64,000 nt of DNA, taken from positions 73,162,141 to 73,226,140 of the forward strand of contig NC_092806.1 in NCBI RefSeq assembly GCF_040954645.1. The letters run 5' to 3'. Below, one piece after another: positions 32,341 to 47,300 of the stretch. Numbering within the stretch: the stretch's first letter is position 1; every line of letters begins with the position of its first letter. Below the pieces are notes generated by a model that was not told the DNA's origin, searched no databases, and saw only the letters and a list, made by a program, of their open reading frames with translations. Position numbers and translations under genes: made by a program. This stretch comes from Diabrotica undecimpunctata. Lineage: Eukaryota; Arthropoda; Insecta; Coleoptera; Chrysomelidae.

Positions 32341-35300
32341 CTGCAAAAAATGTAAGTATTAAAATATATTTAAAAAATTGTGTTTTATTTAAGAATTAGA
32401 AAACCAAAGTTTGGCATTAACACATAACGACATAGAAAATACTAACAATGCAACTATGTAAAAAGTTACAGTAGTAATGGTCTAAGGCTAAGGAAATAAA
32501 AACATTGAAGTATTGGTAGGATGGACCAATAAAGTTGTCTAAAAAGAAAGAATTGAAAGTGCATAAAGGTAGTTGCAAGAAGCCTTATAATAGTTCGAGT
32601 TCCCGTCGGCAAAAAATTTATGATTGATATTTTCTCCACTTTTTTTTGGTTATGGGGCGTTGTTTCAGACAGGATAATCGGAAAAAACGAGTTCAGGCAA
32701 TATGAAAAGTTGTTTTTTCTGCTGTAATGCTAATATCCTGAAAAAATTAGCTGGTTCTCTATGAATTTTGTCGCAGTAGGTTTTCAGATGTTGAGAGTCG
32801 TCAGACGCGTTAAATGCGGAACGTGTTTTCCGATTTTCCTGTCTGACGGGTGAAGGGAAAATTGGAGAAAAACGCCCCCAAGAAAGACGCAGAGGGAAAC
32901 CGTGTCAGACTCAGCTTAATATAGAGATACCCAAAGTTTGGAGAAAGTTATAAACTTTTTTCCTGACAGACACTCGAAACGAATTGTAGGGTGTTTTTAA
33001 ACTGCCAAGATTCTTAATAAACTGACATTAACGGATGTGCCTTTTCTAAAATACTGATATCTGAGGTAATATTCAACAAAAATGTTTCAACAAAGAACAA
33101 TATTCTAAATAATGGTATATTTCGGTAGATATGCAAACTTGGGTAAAAGGTCAAAATTACTTTGCATTTTTACTATATGCAGAATCATAATATACTTACT
33201 TTACAACAAACAAATATTAGAACTAACAAAAACAATATCTACCTGTTCCAATAAATGATTCTCCATCAACAATGCATTTGAATGAAAAAACAATATTTGG
33301 AGGATTTCCAGTTTTTCCAATTTCCTCAAATTGTGCTTGTGGTAGCATCTGATTGACAAGCATTAACGGATTAATAGTTTCTGGATTTTCAGGCATTTTC
33401 TTAGCAGGCTTGTTTTCATGCAGCTTTTCTCCGCTGGGTGTAGACTGATTTTGATTCTATAACAAAAAATAAGTTTAAATAGATCTGTCTATACATCAGA
33501 TAATGTACAGCGTGACATTATTTGATTTAATATTACAAGGTTCATTTTTTAAATCGATGCATGTTTATGACATCAATATTTTAGTGCAAAAAAGTTTCCA
33601 TTATTTTATTACAGATGAAACACACCATACATTTCTACTTCACAGATAATATTGAGCTAAGATTTATAAATAAGATCAACTAAATAATTGAATGCTTTTA
33701 CTAAATGCATGCAAACACTGGTTTTGTTTCATAATACTGAAACATTAAATTGGAAAAAAAATAATGTCCCGAAGACAGAACAATATATTATTAACACTCG
33801 ACAGTAAATTATTTGCTCTTGTTTGAATTTATAAAATAAAGACCAATATATCAATATGCTCTGAGAATTATTTTAAACCCAGGATATGTGCTTTAACATG
33901 ATGGGAAAACAAAAATATAAAATTTAATTCTTTTCATTTTTTTAAATCCAGAGAGTGCATGAGAGCTATAATTCTAAGCACTTGATTTAGTTAGTTTTAT
34001 TTTAAGATTAAAATATGAATATAGATAATAGCAAATTAAAAACTACTGAAAATCCTATGAGTAGGATAAATACTTCCAATTGTATGCACCAAAATAAAGG
34101 TGATAATAAAACAAATAGTAAGAATATCCGGAGTCAAGGGAATTATCAGAAGATGAACAGGTCATCCTAGAGACAGAATAATATTTGAACAGTACAAAAG
34201 GCAATGTTGAATAAAAACAGACATGTCTAAATAAAAGCTGACGAAAATTACAGATGTAAATTTAGCTTAGTGTCTTATACTGTCAACATAAAAAGTGGAC
34301 AATGAGCATCAATAAAAATGTCTAGAGCACATTAGAACGATAGATAAATTAAGTACTAGATAAGAGAAAATTAGGATGACAAGCGGAAGTCATCGTTACA
34401 GATGGACCCACTGCAGCCAATTGACTTACTGTACATCTTCCTTTCCTGTAAACTTTTGGCTCAAGCTTTAGTGTTAACGACTACTTACGTAGCCGAGACA
34501 GCCGGTTTTACCTGCTCTCCGAGGCACGGTAGTGGCTCAGTAAAATTAAAAATTTGACTTATTTCTCATGCCTGTGCCGGGATCGATTGAACCCAGGCCG
34601 TAGGGCTTCGTAAGCCAGTACCTAGCCACTGGTCGTCATTGCAAGGGGAGAGGAAGTTGATATACAAAAATAAATGGAATAAGGCATTTTTGATAGAAGT
34701 TCCTTAATTTCACATTGAGAAAAATGGCAAAAAATATGTCACATTAAATTACTATATTACTTACGACAGTAAGATCTTCTCCCCATGAGCAAAATAGTTT
34801 GTACAGAGCAAATGAAGCAACATGTTGCCATGGTAATGGTGTTTGAGCTGTGTCATCTTCAGATACGTCCATTTTTTCATTTCCTTCATCATCTTTCTTC
34901 AACTCAGTCAATTTATTAGTCTTTACATAATGTTTTAAAGCAGCTTCGGCAGCTGTGTTCTTTGCATTTATTTTACTACGACCTAAAAAACAAATTTATA
35001 TCAAGATGAGCATACTGAATTTACTATTATATATTTTTTTCTTTCTGCATGTCACAGTTTTACATATATTTGCATGTAGTACATAGCTATTGAAAAAATC
35101 CTAATTAGACCAGGCCTTGTAATAAGCCCTTTTCTTTTGATTGGTTAGTCACTCCCATAAAAGGAACTCAATAAATATATGTAACTCAACTCACAATTAA
35201 AAAAAAAGTAAAATAGTCTAAACCATGTTTATACCCATTTGATTACTTTGGTAAACTATATAGAAGTCATATAACATAAACAAGGGCTCATTTGATTGTA

Positions 35301-38300
35301 TACTGTATATTTTTAAGTATTTTCTTAAGTAAAATAAGCTAAATTTCTAATACAGTTCACGCCAGAACATTTATAAGAACAAACTATACAAACTGGCTAC
35401 AAAAAATGGAATAAGGTAGCCAGTAAAATTAATGGAAGAGGAACAAAATTGTTTCAGGTTTATCTACCCAAAAATTTATTGATAGTAGTACTAACAAAAA
35501 TAAATCTGGAAAATGTTAACATACCAGACAATTGGAAATAAAAAATATTGGAGCAGTAGTTGTCAAATAAGCAAATCTATCTACTTTTAAATTAGGTTAT
35601 TGATGCATGGGAATATAATTATAACTACATAATTATTTCAGCATTAAATTCAAATTAAAGTGACAATATTAGTGTACAAAACTGACTTACTTTTACATTT
35701 ATATAGAAGTAGGATTCGTTCACCATGTTGACTACATAATAAAAAGCCATACAAATAAGTGATTTGTGTCCTTGTTAAATTTTGGACCTAGATTTTTTTT
35801 TAAATGCTCGATATTTAAATTAAATTTCTAAAGCCCAGTTTAAAGTATAAAGCATACATGGAAGGTTGGATAATTAAAAACATTTCTATCTTTATGTAAA
35901 ATGAGATGCGAGGGACTACATATTCAGCGAAAGAATTTACATAAGATAATTAGTTTTCAACTATCCACCCTTCCATATATACAGAAAGGTACCCAGCTGC
36001 TGAACTATATATGATCAGAAGGCTGTATGAGAGGTGTGTACCCAGGCTTGAATAGTGAAAAATAATACATATATTTTTATTTAGAATTTAGACTTCACAC
36101 ACTTTAAAACTATTATTTAATAAAAAAGTAGAATAACTTTCTGTTTACACTTTGTAACCTGGCTGATGAAGACTTTTACGATAATTTGAAAATAACATTT
36201 ACAGGTTATATCAATTATTCAAAATTTTATTTCAGGATTTTTTTAATATTTATGATTAAAATCAAATTAAAAAAAAACATGAAAATCTGTTTGGATCATA
36301 AATCATTGTAAGCTTCGAAACTACGATCTAATTAATTAAAATTAAAAAGATCAACTCTCAGTGAGGCTCAGTTTAAGCAATATACACAAAAAATAATCAG
36401 AACGATTATTTATAAGTGCCTTAACTTAAACCTTAATCTGCCACAGGCGTAACGCTATGGAAATTTATTGAACAAATTACCTTGCTGACTCCATGTGGCA
36501 CATCATAATTCAATCTTCAAACAAAATAAACAAATATTACTTACCATAACCAACATGTTCTACTCCTTCATATACCACAGTGGCTTTAAATTGGTTACCA
36601 TCGTATTTCTGGGATAATTCATCAACTGCATAAGTAGTGTTTCGGACTAGTTCATTTAATATCATAACAGCATTCTTGGGTTGTAATATTTTGCTTAATC
36701 TAACATTGCGCCTACGTACTCTTTCTCTTTTTGTTACCTTTGAACCTAAAAATGGAGGGTTGTTACAATAAATCAGATAAGGCATTGAATATATTAGTAA
36801 TGAAACTAAACTATTCAGCAAAATGTGTATCATTTAAACCACCCAACTTAGTTGACAATTTATCAGATTTGCGCAGTGATCTGTCATCATTATTCAATAT
36901 AAAATATGCAACTGACAAAAAATATTTCTGTTGCCAATATGGGTTTCTGATTAATATTTATGTGTTTATAACAGATATTTATAGTTTGAAAATGTCTGGT
37001 GAAGGGGTGTTAGCTCAAAGGGTATAAAGTGATTAGATTTTGAAGAACCAGTTTTACATCTGTAAAAGTAAGGCACTTTTTAAAAACATCTCATGTTCCA
37101 TGCCGATTATAAATTGGGTATGTTAGGAATAAAATACACTTTGTCAAAACCAGGAATGATTGAAAATACAATTGGCATGTCCACTTGATGTGCAGCAAAA
37201 TTACCTGAGCAAAAAGTAAACTTGACCCATAAACTATGTTTTAAAAATCAGGTGGAGTCTATGTGTTCATTCATCTTTCTCTCCGAATGCTTTCAGTCTT
37301 GTGAATGCAACCATTTCTATGTGAGAAAAACCGTAAGTGTCAGGATAAACGAGCACGAAACATAAAAAACAGAGACTTCAACTAATCACAGATATGCAAA
37401 CACGCCTGGGGACAATGAACACAGAATAAAATGAAAACATGCATCAATAATTATGGAAGAAACAGACATGAAAAGAGAAACTTCAAAGAAGCAGCCCTCA
37501 TCCTACTCAAGAAAAATGTGTAGCAAACCCATTAGCAGAATGTAGCAGGTTTTGGTTCCCAATACTAAAAGAAGTGAACATCAAGAATATATCAACAATA
37601 GCAGATTAAGAAACTCTCGATAAACTCATCTTCAATAGCACACAATACATGAACACTCTCCCACACAAACGCTGATAGCACATATAGAATAAAAGTTTCC
37701 AAACATGATTGATCAAAGTTGAGTAAAATAAATTGTTCAAATCCTTTAATTTCAAAAATATTTCATGTATGTATTTAAAAAATATCTTTATGTAAAAACT
37801 ATTATATAACAAAATAACTAATTGGACGGTGGCGTTTTCTGCTATATAAAGTATTATTGAATATTTTTAGGTATTGGATAAAACATTGGAATTTAAGTGA
37901 GTAATTGGAGGGGATTTATCTTATAACTATAAACTTCTTGGTTTGAACAAAACATTTAGGCCATTTGACATTTGGCCCACGTTAGTAACACAATACAATT
38001 GTTCTTTTAGAACCTTCAAATACCTATATAAGAGATTTTTTCAGTGTTTTTTTTTCTTTACTGGGTTACATCAAAAATAATGTAGAAGCACATTCTATAT
38101 TTTTCATTCCACGAGAGATCAATTTTATATTGCTCTGAAGCTATTTTCTTGTGGCATTTTAAATTAATTTATATTTAAATGGGAATAAGCCACAATTAAA
38201 GGTTAAAATACGTTTATTGTGGCTTATTCCCATTTAAATATAAATTAATCAATTTTATAGTTACAAGCACCTCAATTTCAGCGCCCACAAAATAATAATG

Positions 38301-41300
38301 ATGAATTTTAGTATTGTTCACTACACATCAGAGGTGGAATGTAATATCAAAAAGACTATAAAAGTCTCAAGCTATATTTGACAAGTATTAAAAAATTATA
38401 CTGAACTTACCAGACTTGGCCCAAAATGGCTTCTTCTTTACTTCAGTTCCATCTGCTGAAGTACCATTAGTTGTATCCATAGTTTGATCCTCATCCGTAT
38501 CTGGCTTTATTTGAGGTTGTTGTTGCTGTGGTTGTTGTTGTACTTGCGCTTGTTGTTGTTGTACTTGCGCTTGTTGTTGTACTTGCGCTTGTTGTTGCTG
38601 CTGTCTTGCAGCAACTGTAGCTTGTGTTGTCTGAGATACTGGAGCTTGTTGATTTCCTTGTTGTGGCTAAGTATATGAATAATATTATAAAGTGGGCTTT
38701 AAATAAAATTTAAAGATCATAGTTTTTATAGTCATTACATACTGAGGCAATTATTAAAAACAGTACAAAACGCAATTTTGTAAAATTATTTTAAATGGGA
38801 CATTACGGCAAGTAATGCCGCAATTTGACAGCTCTTTTAAACAATATTTGTGCCTCCAAAATCTGCGGAAGTGATTCAGACTCACATCAGTCGAACTATT
38901 CAGAAGTGCCGCAAACAAGATCAGAATTGCCATGTTGATAGCCAATGTTCCCAATGGACAAGGCACTTGAAGAAGATACTCAAAATAAAGAGTAAATAAA
39001 GATATAGAAAATACAGCTTAGATTTGATTTCCCATATTATAGTGCCTCTACTATTAGCTGTAGCGCCTGTATGAAGTTATGTTATTACTTCCTATAGCAG
39101 AAAAGATTTGATTTCACATTCAGGGCTTCTACAAGTGAATAGTAGAGGCACTATATGTGAAATCAAATCTGAACTGTCTTTTCTATATCTTTATTTACTC
39201 ATTTATTTTCGAGTATAAGAAACCAATTCACAAAAGGTTCTTAACTAGGTGAATTATGTCATCAAATGCAATTTTAGATTTCCTATGTCAGTCCAGTTCA
39301 CTGTCTGTTTGCCTTGAAAATCATAGAAGGCACAGCTTTAGATATTAATCTGAATTTGGTTTTGAACACTTATACCAGGCACTAGATATCGAAAAATACA
39401 TTAAGACCTGAGTTGGGTAGGGCATGTAATGCAGGTTGAACAAACTGACCCAGCTAGTGGTCAGAAAAGAAGATGAAGTCTCAGAGGGTTATAATGTCAG
39501 AATGATGATGATGTCTACCATTGCATTGAATATTTTTTGTGTTGTAAGTTTACTAATATTTGGTATAAATAAATCTGAATCTTTATTACATAATACCAAA
39601 TGATAAAGTAAAGTGAAGACTGATCATGTGATGATTACATTACCTTTTCTTAATAAAAAAAATAAGCATAGGAAATATACAAATAGCATAAAATGGTATA
39701 TACACAGGTTAGATCTTTTTAAATGAACAAATAATTTTTGTGTTGGGATACTGAACCAGACAACCTTCATCTGTGATAGAAAAAATTTGTATGCTTAGTA
39801 CAGTTCTTATCATACCCCCAGTAACTACCATCTGTTCGTACATTTAAAAAATATCTGGCTGGTCAGAGCTGTGATGAAAATGATAGGGTTAAACTGACAG
39901 TTGCAGTGGTTGTACAAGGTGGTAGGGTATAAATTCTATGATAATAAAATTGAAGAAGTGATTGTAAGATATTAGTGCCCAATTGGTAGCAATGATGTAA
40001 AAAAGTAGATATTGAGGTGCAGGCTTTCTTGTAAAAAAAAAATTGTAATGAAAACTACATTATCTTTGGTTTAGTCGAGTCGTAAGAGATTTGACCTCTG
40101 AAAATCATACAAACCAGCTGAATTTTGCTGAGAATATAAATTTTGGGACCCCAACATAGATGTAAAAAGTTTACCACTCCTAAATTTATATTGTTGAGTT
40201 GATACAAATTTGATTTCTCACGTGTACCTGACATTCAAAATCGCTGATTGCTTCAAATCGATTGGGATCTTTTTTGGGTTGCATAGGCTGTTGATATTTG
40301 CTCCAAAATATTTTATGATTATAAATTCGAGAATTATAAATAATTATTAGAAAGACACAAACTAACACAATAAATGATTTCAGGCATTTCACAAACCTAA
40401 GCTGTGCCCATTATAGATTTAATTAACATCTTATTAATAATTAATTTAATCTTAATTTGCGTGTGTTTGAGCATTATTGGCTTCAGAGTCAATGTCCACT
40501 TGCCATCTTAGCTTTATGGAATTATTTTGTATTTTTTATGCATAAGGAGTGCTTCTTGCTTTCTTCTCATTTTTTTTAGGTAGGTATGTCATCATAATCC
40601 TGCTCTAATTTTACAAAGAAAATTTTTCTATTACAACCATAAGTATTCATCCTATTTTGGATTTCATTTTTTTTTTCTCTTTTATATTTTTTTTAAGTTT
40701 GTCATTTTTTTTTTCTAATTTGGGATATTAGATTAGGATACAATTTGAAACTGAGGATCAGAGCATTTACTATGTAATCTATTTTTTCTAGTTGACTTTT
40801 TGAAGCCTGGTCATAGAAAAAACAACCATAATCCAGTATGACCTAATGAAGGATTTGTGTAGAATGATTGCTACATTTGGATATGATCCCCATATTTGTT
40901 GACATGCTGGCTCTGCAAGATAACCTTTTTCTGGATTAGATAATGTGATTTTCCTATCTCATTTTTTAATCTAGACACATTACAGCAGTAATTTGAAATT
41001 ATTTAAAATGCCACCTTTGTTTTGTATTTAATTGTATTTTTACTTACTGTTTGTTGCTGTGCCCTGAACTGAATTCCTGCCTGTGGAGTTGTAGCCTGTG
41101 GTCTTGGAGTAGCTGGTGTTGCTGGTTTATTTTGTTGTACCTGCTGCTGCTGCTGTGGTGGTGGTTTTTGCTACGTGAGCAGTCAAGGTTTATATATACC
41201 ATTGAAAGGTTTGAAGCACCAATATAGGTGCATCTTTAACCCAGATGCCAAAATAATACATATCCATAATTAATCGGAAATAATTGGCAAGATAACACTG

Positions 41301-44300
41301 TTACAAATTATATTTTTATTTTACTACTGATTTTTAAATGTAACATATTAAGAATTTTATTCTAAATTAAAAATTTATTTATTTTTTCATATTAATTAGT
41401 TGAACTAATTTCTTTTCTAGTTAAATTTGGGTCAAATGAAAATCTTTTGTAATAAAGACAAGACTTAAAATGTGTTAGTTCCCAATTGTCATAGATTATT
41501 GTATGGATATTATTTAAGCACCATAGAGTTAGAGAGCCATTTATTTTATATCTTGACTAATTTGGGAACTGGTATAAATAGCAGTCAGTTGTAAACAAGA
41601 TATATTTTTGAAAAACTGAAAATGGGAATACCTATGTCATTAATATTTTTAATAATTATAAAATAACACTTTATAATTAATAAGAATATTACTAACACAA
41701 GGTATTCCAGACATCTCCAGATTATTGGGAGGTATTTCATATCTTGATTACACAACTAAAACTGTATTTAGCATGCAGGTCACAGCAGTTTTTTATACAA
41801 GCCATATATGCAATGAAAACAAAAATGCATAAAAAACTGTAATGGCAATTAACCATAAACATAGTAGTCAAGATATACATTTAATTGTTTACTTAGTAAA
41901 GTTTATGAATGTAAAACATTGTTAATGCCAATAAATATCATTTGCACATAGTATTCGCAAATATATTAGGTCACATCTATTGTTTAAAACAATATAGATG
42001 CTTTGTCTTAAAACATGATACTTGCGGTATTATGTGCCAATTTTGTTAGAACGGCCTCAATGTAGCTCATAATCTGTACTTAGCAAACACTAACAATTTA
42101 GGTGCCTATATAAGTGCTACTACCAGAGCTCTGCATAGCTTTTAATGATGAGGGGCATCTGCATCCATAAGAAAAAGTTTATGTTAACAGTCTAATATGA
42201 AACAATGAAACTTTGACTCAGACTTTAGTAAGGACAAGTTGTATAAAGTACTTATTTTTATGTTAAAATGTTAATAATAGTCTTAAAACAACCACAAAAT
42301 ACTTCTTCCAAATAACCATAATATAAGTTATGAGGAATTGATGGTATTAAAGTCAAACTTTAATAAGCTAAATAATTTGTTTATTAAGTTGAAGAAAATG
42401 GTAAATATTAAATTTCAAAAATACATCTTGCCCTTATAAATTAATAGCAATATTGATGCAATTTTTGCTAATTTTTTAAAAAATAAACAGGTATGCTAAA
42501 AAGGTAATGGATAGATAAATAGAAAATAAAAAAATAAGCAACATGTAATATTATGCACTACAATAACTAAGTGTAAAAATTGAACCTGAACCATTCTAAA
42601 AATTGAACTATCCTTTAATATCAGTAAATAAATCATTATTATGTTTTCCAGAATATGTAATATTTCTAATTATCTAAATCAAAACAATACAAAAATGCAT
42701 CAATGTAAATTCATACCCTTCTTTTGTCATCTAATATTATTTAATAGCTCTAAGTAACTTTAACAATATTCTTAACACTACATCGTATGTTGAAAAATAT
42801 GTATTTGAGATAGTTCTAAATCACAAGTACATTATTTACCTATCTCAATTCTTTATAAATTCCCAAATCCAAAAATTCATATTTTGTTCTTATAGTATAT
42901 TATATAAGTTCATTGTACTATTTAAAAAACAATCAAATTATTATTTCAAGATAACTTTGGCAAAAATAATTTTGGTTAAATACTGTTGTATGGACACAGA
43001 TATATGATAGGGTAATGCTGTGTTGTTATTTCTCAAAAAGCATGTTAATATTGTAAAAAGAGATATAGAGCACAATTCATAAAATCAAGTAGGAATACTA
43101 TTAAAAAACATTAATTTGTTATGCATAAACTAAATGAAGTACTAACCTAAACTATAATTAAGTACTAATTTAATATATTTAAGCTTACACTTTTAATGCC
43201 AATGATAAGATGTAGGAAAGAGAAATATGTGGAAAAATTCAAAAACTAGTTTGATTTTTTATGAATAAACTCAACTAAGTACTAATCATTCATGACAAAA
43301 TAATGTAGTTTTTGAATACTTAGATAATATTTCTCCATTGGCCATCTTATTATTGTTGCCATAAAAAATCAAAATTTATTTTTAAGTGTATTAGTTTAGT
43401 TTTTCATAATACACTCGCGATCATAAAATCCGGGTCATCTTGAAAATTTCAAGTTTCTTCAATATTTTTGCCTCTGGTGCAGTAATAACCTTTTTTTTTT
43501 GGCTAATGTATTTTTTATTTGTCATCAATGTTTGTTTTGAAAGAAAAAAAATGATTTTTTATTGTTTTTATTGAAAAAAACAGAAAACAAATCAAATTGT
43601 TGATAAAACAGACATAGGAAAAAATATGGAAAATACAGAACATGGTAAAAAATCAGTGAAATTTTAATGACCAATATCGTGTATTGCCTCCCCTTGCTCT
43701 AATAACCTCTTGCAGACGACGGGGCATACTCTCACCTTTTCTCCAGATTACACGTTGTGGTATGTGGTATTCCACTCACTCACTAACAGATCCTTAAGCT
43801 CCTATGCGTTGTTAGGAGGAGGTGTATGGGTTTGAATACGTTTTTTTCAAATCGTCCCAGAGATGTTCGATGGGATTCAGGTCCGGAGACCTAGCTGGCC
43901 AGGCTACCCTCGTAATTCCAACTTCGTCCAAGCATTACATACTGATCCTGGTAACGCGCGATCGCACGTTGTACTGCATAAAAACGGCGTTTTCTCCAAG
44001 CCCTGCCATGTTGGGTATAACATGTTCTTCCGGAATCTCCGTAATGTACCTTCGTGCAGTTAGTGACCCATTTTCGATGAAGGGTAATTCTGTGTGGAAG
44101 TCGGAAGATATACCTCCCCAAGCCATGACCGAGCCTCCACCAAATGGCATTCTTGGAGCAATGCAAGCTTGTGAAAATCGTTCACCAGTTCTCCTCAAAA
44201 CTCTTACACGTCCATCGGATCCAGTAGGCAGAAACGGGATTCATCTGAGAATAACACTTTGCTACAATCGTTAATTACCCAACGCGCGTATTGTCGAGCA

Positions 44301-47300
44301 AAAGCTACTCGTGCAACTCGAGGCACCCGGCGAAGTGGCGGTCCTCTAGCCATTACCCGAGAAGATAGTCAAGAAGAACGAAGTCTTCTTCTGACTGTTG
44401 CAACACTAAAATTGCGATTTCGTACTTCCTCTAGACGATTTTGATGCATAACCGCTGTTGAGGTCCGGTTTCGTAATGACAAACACAAGGAAACGGTCAT
44501 CTAGTGCCGTGGTCGTTGTTCTTCGTCCAGAGCCCGGTCGCCTGGTTAGCAAACTTGCCTCCTGAACGCGTTGAAGCACTCGTTGAACCGTAGAAAGGCT
44601 TACGCCAACAGTTCTTGCGACTTGCCGTTGAGTGTGACTGTCTTCCACAAGTGCAACAATTTGTGCGATTTTAACAGTCAAAGGCATTTTTGTCAAAAAA
44701 TAAACACCAATAATGGCACTAATAAAAACTAATGGTGGCAATAATAAACGTTTGTCCGTTGCATTTGAACAGAAAGTCGAAGCACAAACGAGACATTTAA
44801 AACAAGCGGAGTTACAGGTAGGTGTGCACTTTACCACGAAATTGGCACTGTTGAAATTCTTTGTTACAAAGGAAACCGCAACAATTCTCAGAACCATGCA
44901 TTAGTTTGTATTTTTGTTATTATTATTTACGATAAAGCTCGTTAAAAATGAAATATCAGTGATTTTCAAGGTGACCCGGATTTTATGATCGCGAGTGTAG
45001 TTTTTTGGATAGTTATTCTACTTGACTTATTTTTCCATCCTATATCTAATTTTTACTGCATTCACATGAAATTTTGAGAAATGGTAAAACCATTATGGAC
45101 TGTCATATTATATTCTTACCTAATAGGATTTAAAGGTAATTTTATTTGCTAAGAATTGAAATTACAAAACTAATATGGCTTCTACAATGAGTATCCTTTG
45201 TCAAAATATTTGTAATGTATTACATTAGTGATTTCTTTACCTGGCACCCTGAGGTGTTACATTTTATTGTTGGTACACTAGAATCTCATTAATCTGGCAC
45301 TATTAAAAACAGAGAGGATATGTCACCAGATTATTGGAATATCCAGATTACTGGATTGTATAGAAAAATGCATAATAAATACAATAAAGCAATTGATAAA
45401 GGGAATAAGTTAAATTTTGTACTATTACAAATGTAACATATCTCACATGCAACTTATGATAGCTGTGACATATTTTAAAATAGTACAACATAATGGACCT
45501 ACATAGAACAAAATATTGGTTTTTGGCAGTGTTGCACATATTTAGAATAAATTGGAAAAGCGCATGCCATAATTATAAATAATTAATTACACACGGAAAA
45601 CAAACATAAAATGGTAAAATAACGAGAAAAATTATTACTTTGGGCATATTAACAGACTTCAAAACAAACTAAATAATTTACATTAAAAATGAAACATACA
45701 ATTGAAAGCAGTAAGGTAATATAATAATAGTTTAGAAATTCCAAAAAAGAAAACAAGTTTTAAAACAGTTTTTAAAAAGTAAATAGTAAAATTTCAGTAT
45801 CAATAATAAAAGTCCTGCTGTTTAATATATTTTTTAAATCAAGGTAAACAATTTGAACTCTGGAAACTAGTTCTGACTATTGCCAAATCTATCTGCTAAT
45901 CTGTCAAAAGGCAATTACCAAAAAATTGCAGAATCCGTAAAATACATAATAAAATTGTACTCTTTTTTAAATTTTCTCTCTTTATATTTGAAGCATACAA
46001 CATGCATGAAGGACATGACATCACTGCCAATCATCAATATTTTGTTCCGTGAAGCTTCATTTGAGGCTATGTTCCTAGCTAAAATAATCCTTAATTGACA
46101 TTTGTTTTTGTGTATCTTGCAGTCTAAAACCTTTTCTCACATGTTTTGAAGAATTATAGTATCTTTAGCAAATACAATATCTTCTTCAGTAAACATGAGC
46201 ACATGTTGATATTTGCCGTCTCATTCGTCAAGAGGCCATAAAAATTAATTTATTACCGTAAGCGAGACATATTCTCATGTTACAGATCCTAACTTGCCAT
46301 CATTTTAAATTCAAATTGTATCGTGTTGATTTTTAAGTTAATTATATTGTGTTATATTTATGTTATAGTTATTGTTAAGTTATTTACTGGTCGTGTTATT
46401 GTTTAGAGTTTAGTTTAATTGTGATATGATTAAATTTCTTACAGAAATTCTTACACTAACAGTTTCAAAAGTAAATATTTTTAAAAATCATATGATACAT
46501 AGGTCGTACATCAGTACGACCCTGTTTGGCTTACACGTGGTTATGTTGACGATTGGGAATTTGTAGAATGAATAGGGTTTATATGGGTATTGAAACAATT
46601 AAATGCTGTATCTGGTTTTACTTTTACAGTTGGTGGCTTCGATATTTCTATTAGTCTTTCTTCTATTACTACTTCACATACTTTTTCATCTATCATAACT
46701 TCCTGTTTCTTCAGTCCAGTCAAACCAGAATTGAAGTCTTCTTCACTTATCTCGAATCCTCATTCTGATAAATTTTGAAACCAATCAACAATATGTAGAT
46801 TATCTTTATTGTAGGCCATAGCTTTTTCCATGATTGGATTGTCAGGTGACACAACTCCATGTGTGAGCAAAAAAAAATGATGTTTTCACCATCCTGACAA
46901 ATAAGATGGACGAGAAAATTTTTTTATACAAAAACTTTAAGATAACATTTTGATCCGTCAGCTGCAATAAAGGTGTGAAGTTTGGTGGTAAGATGGTTTA
47001 GATATTCTTATAACTTAATCAAAGTTCTTGTTCATGTAACTGGCCTCGTACCTAATAATAAACATAAACACAGTCTCATGATCCTCCATGAAGCTTAATA
47101 TTGGTGCTTGGCAGTGATGCCAGGTCCTCAGAATGTATGTTATGTTGTATGCTTCAAATATAAAGAACAATTATTTGTTTCTTTTATGATTAATTGTAGT
47201 TATTAGAAATTTTTTGACAATTACCCTTTGATAGATTTGGTAATAGAATCAGAACCCTCAAACACCACCAATTGCCAGATTATAAGAGATGTATGACAAT

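Noticed and set aside
34400..34645. Genuine tRNA gene
   Set aside because: Only box-like elements are present, the cloverleaf is incomplete and a SINE-type body follows.
36165..36210. CTGATGA followed by weakly pairing bases in intron 5
   Set aside because: No convincing stem II, no GAAA in the right place and no partner arm.
38484..38678. Leu-rich open frame on plus
   Set aside because: It is the antisense of the Gln-rich exon 4 of the dsRNA-binding gene.
43822..44274. 150-codon frame on plus
   Set aside because: Antisense shadow of the Tc1 transposase.
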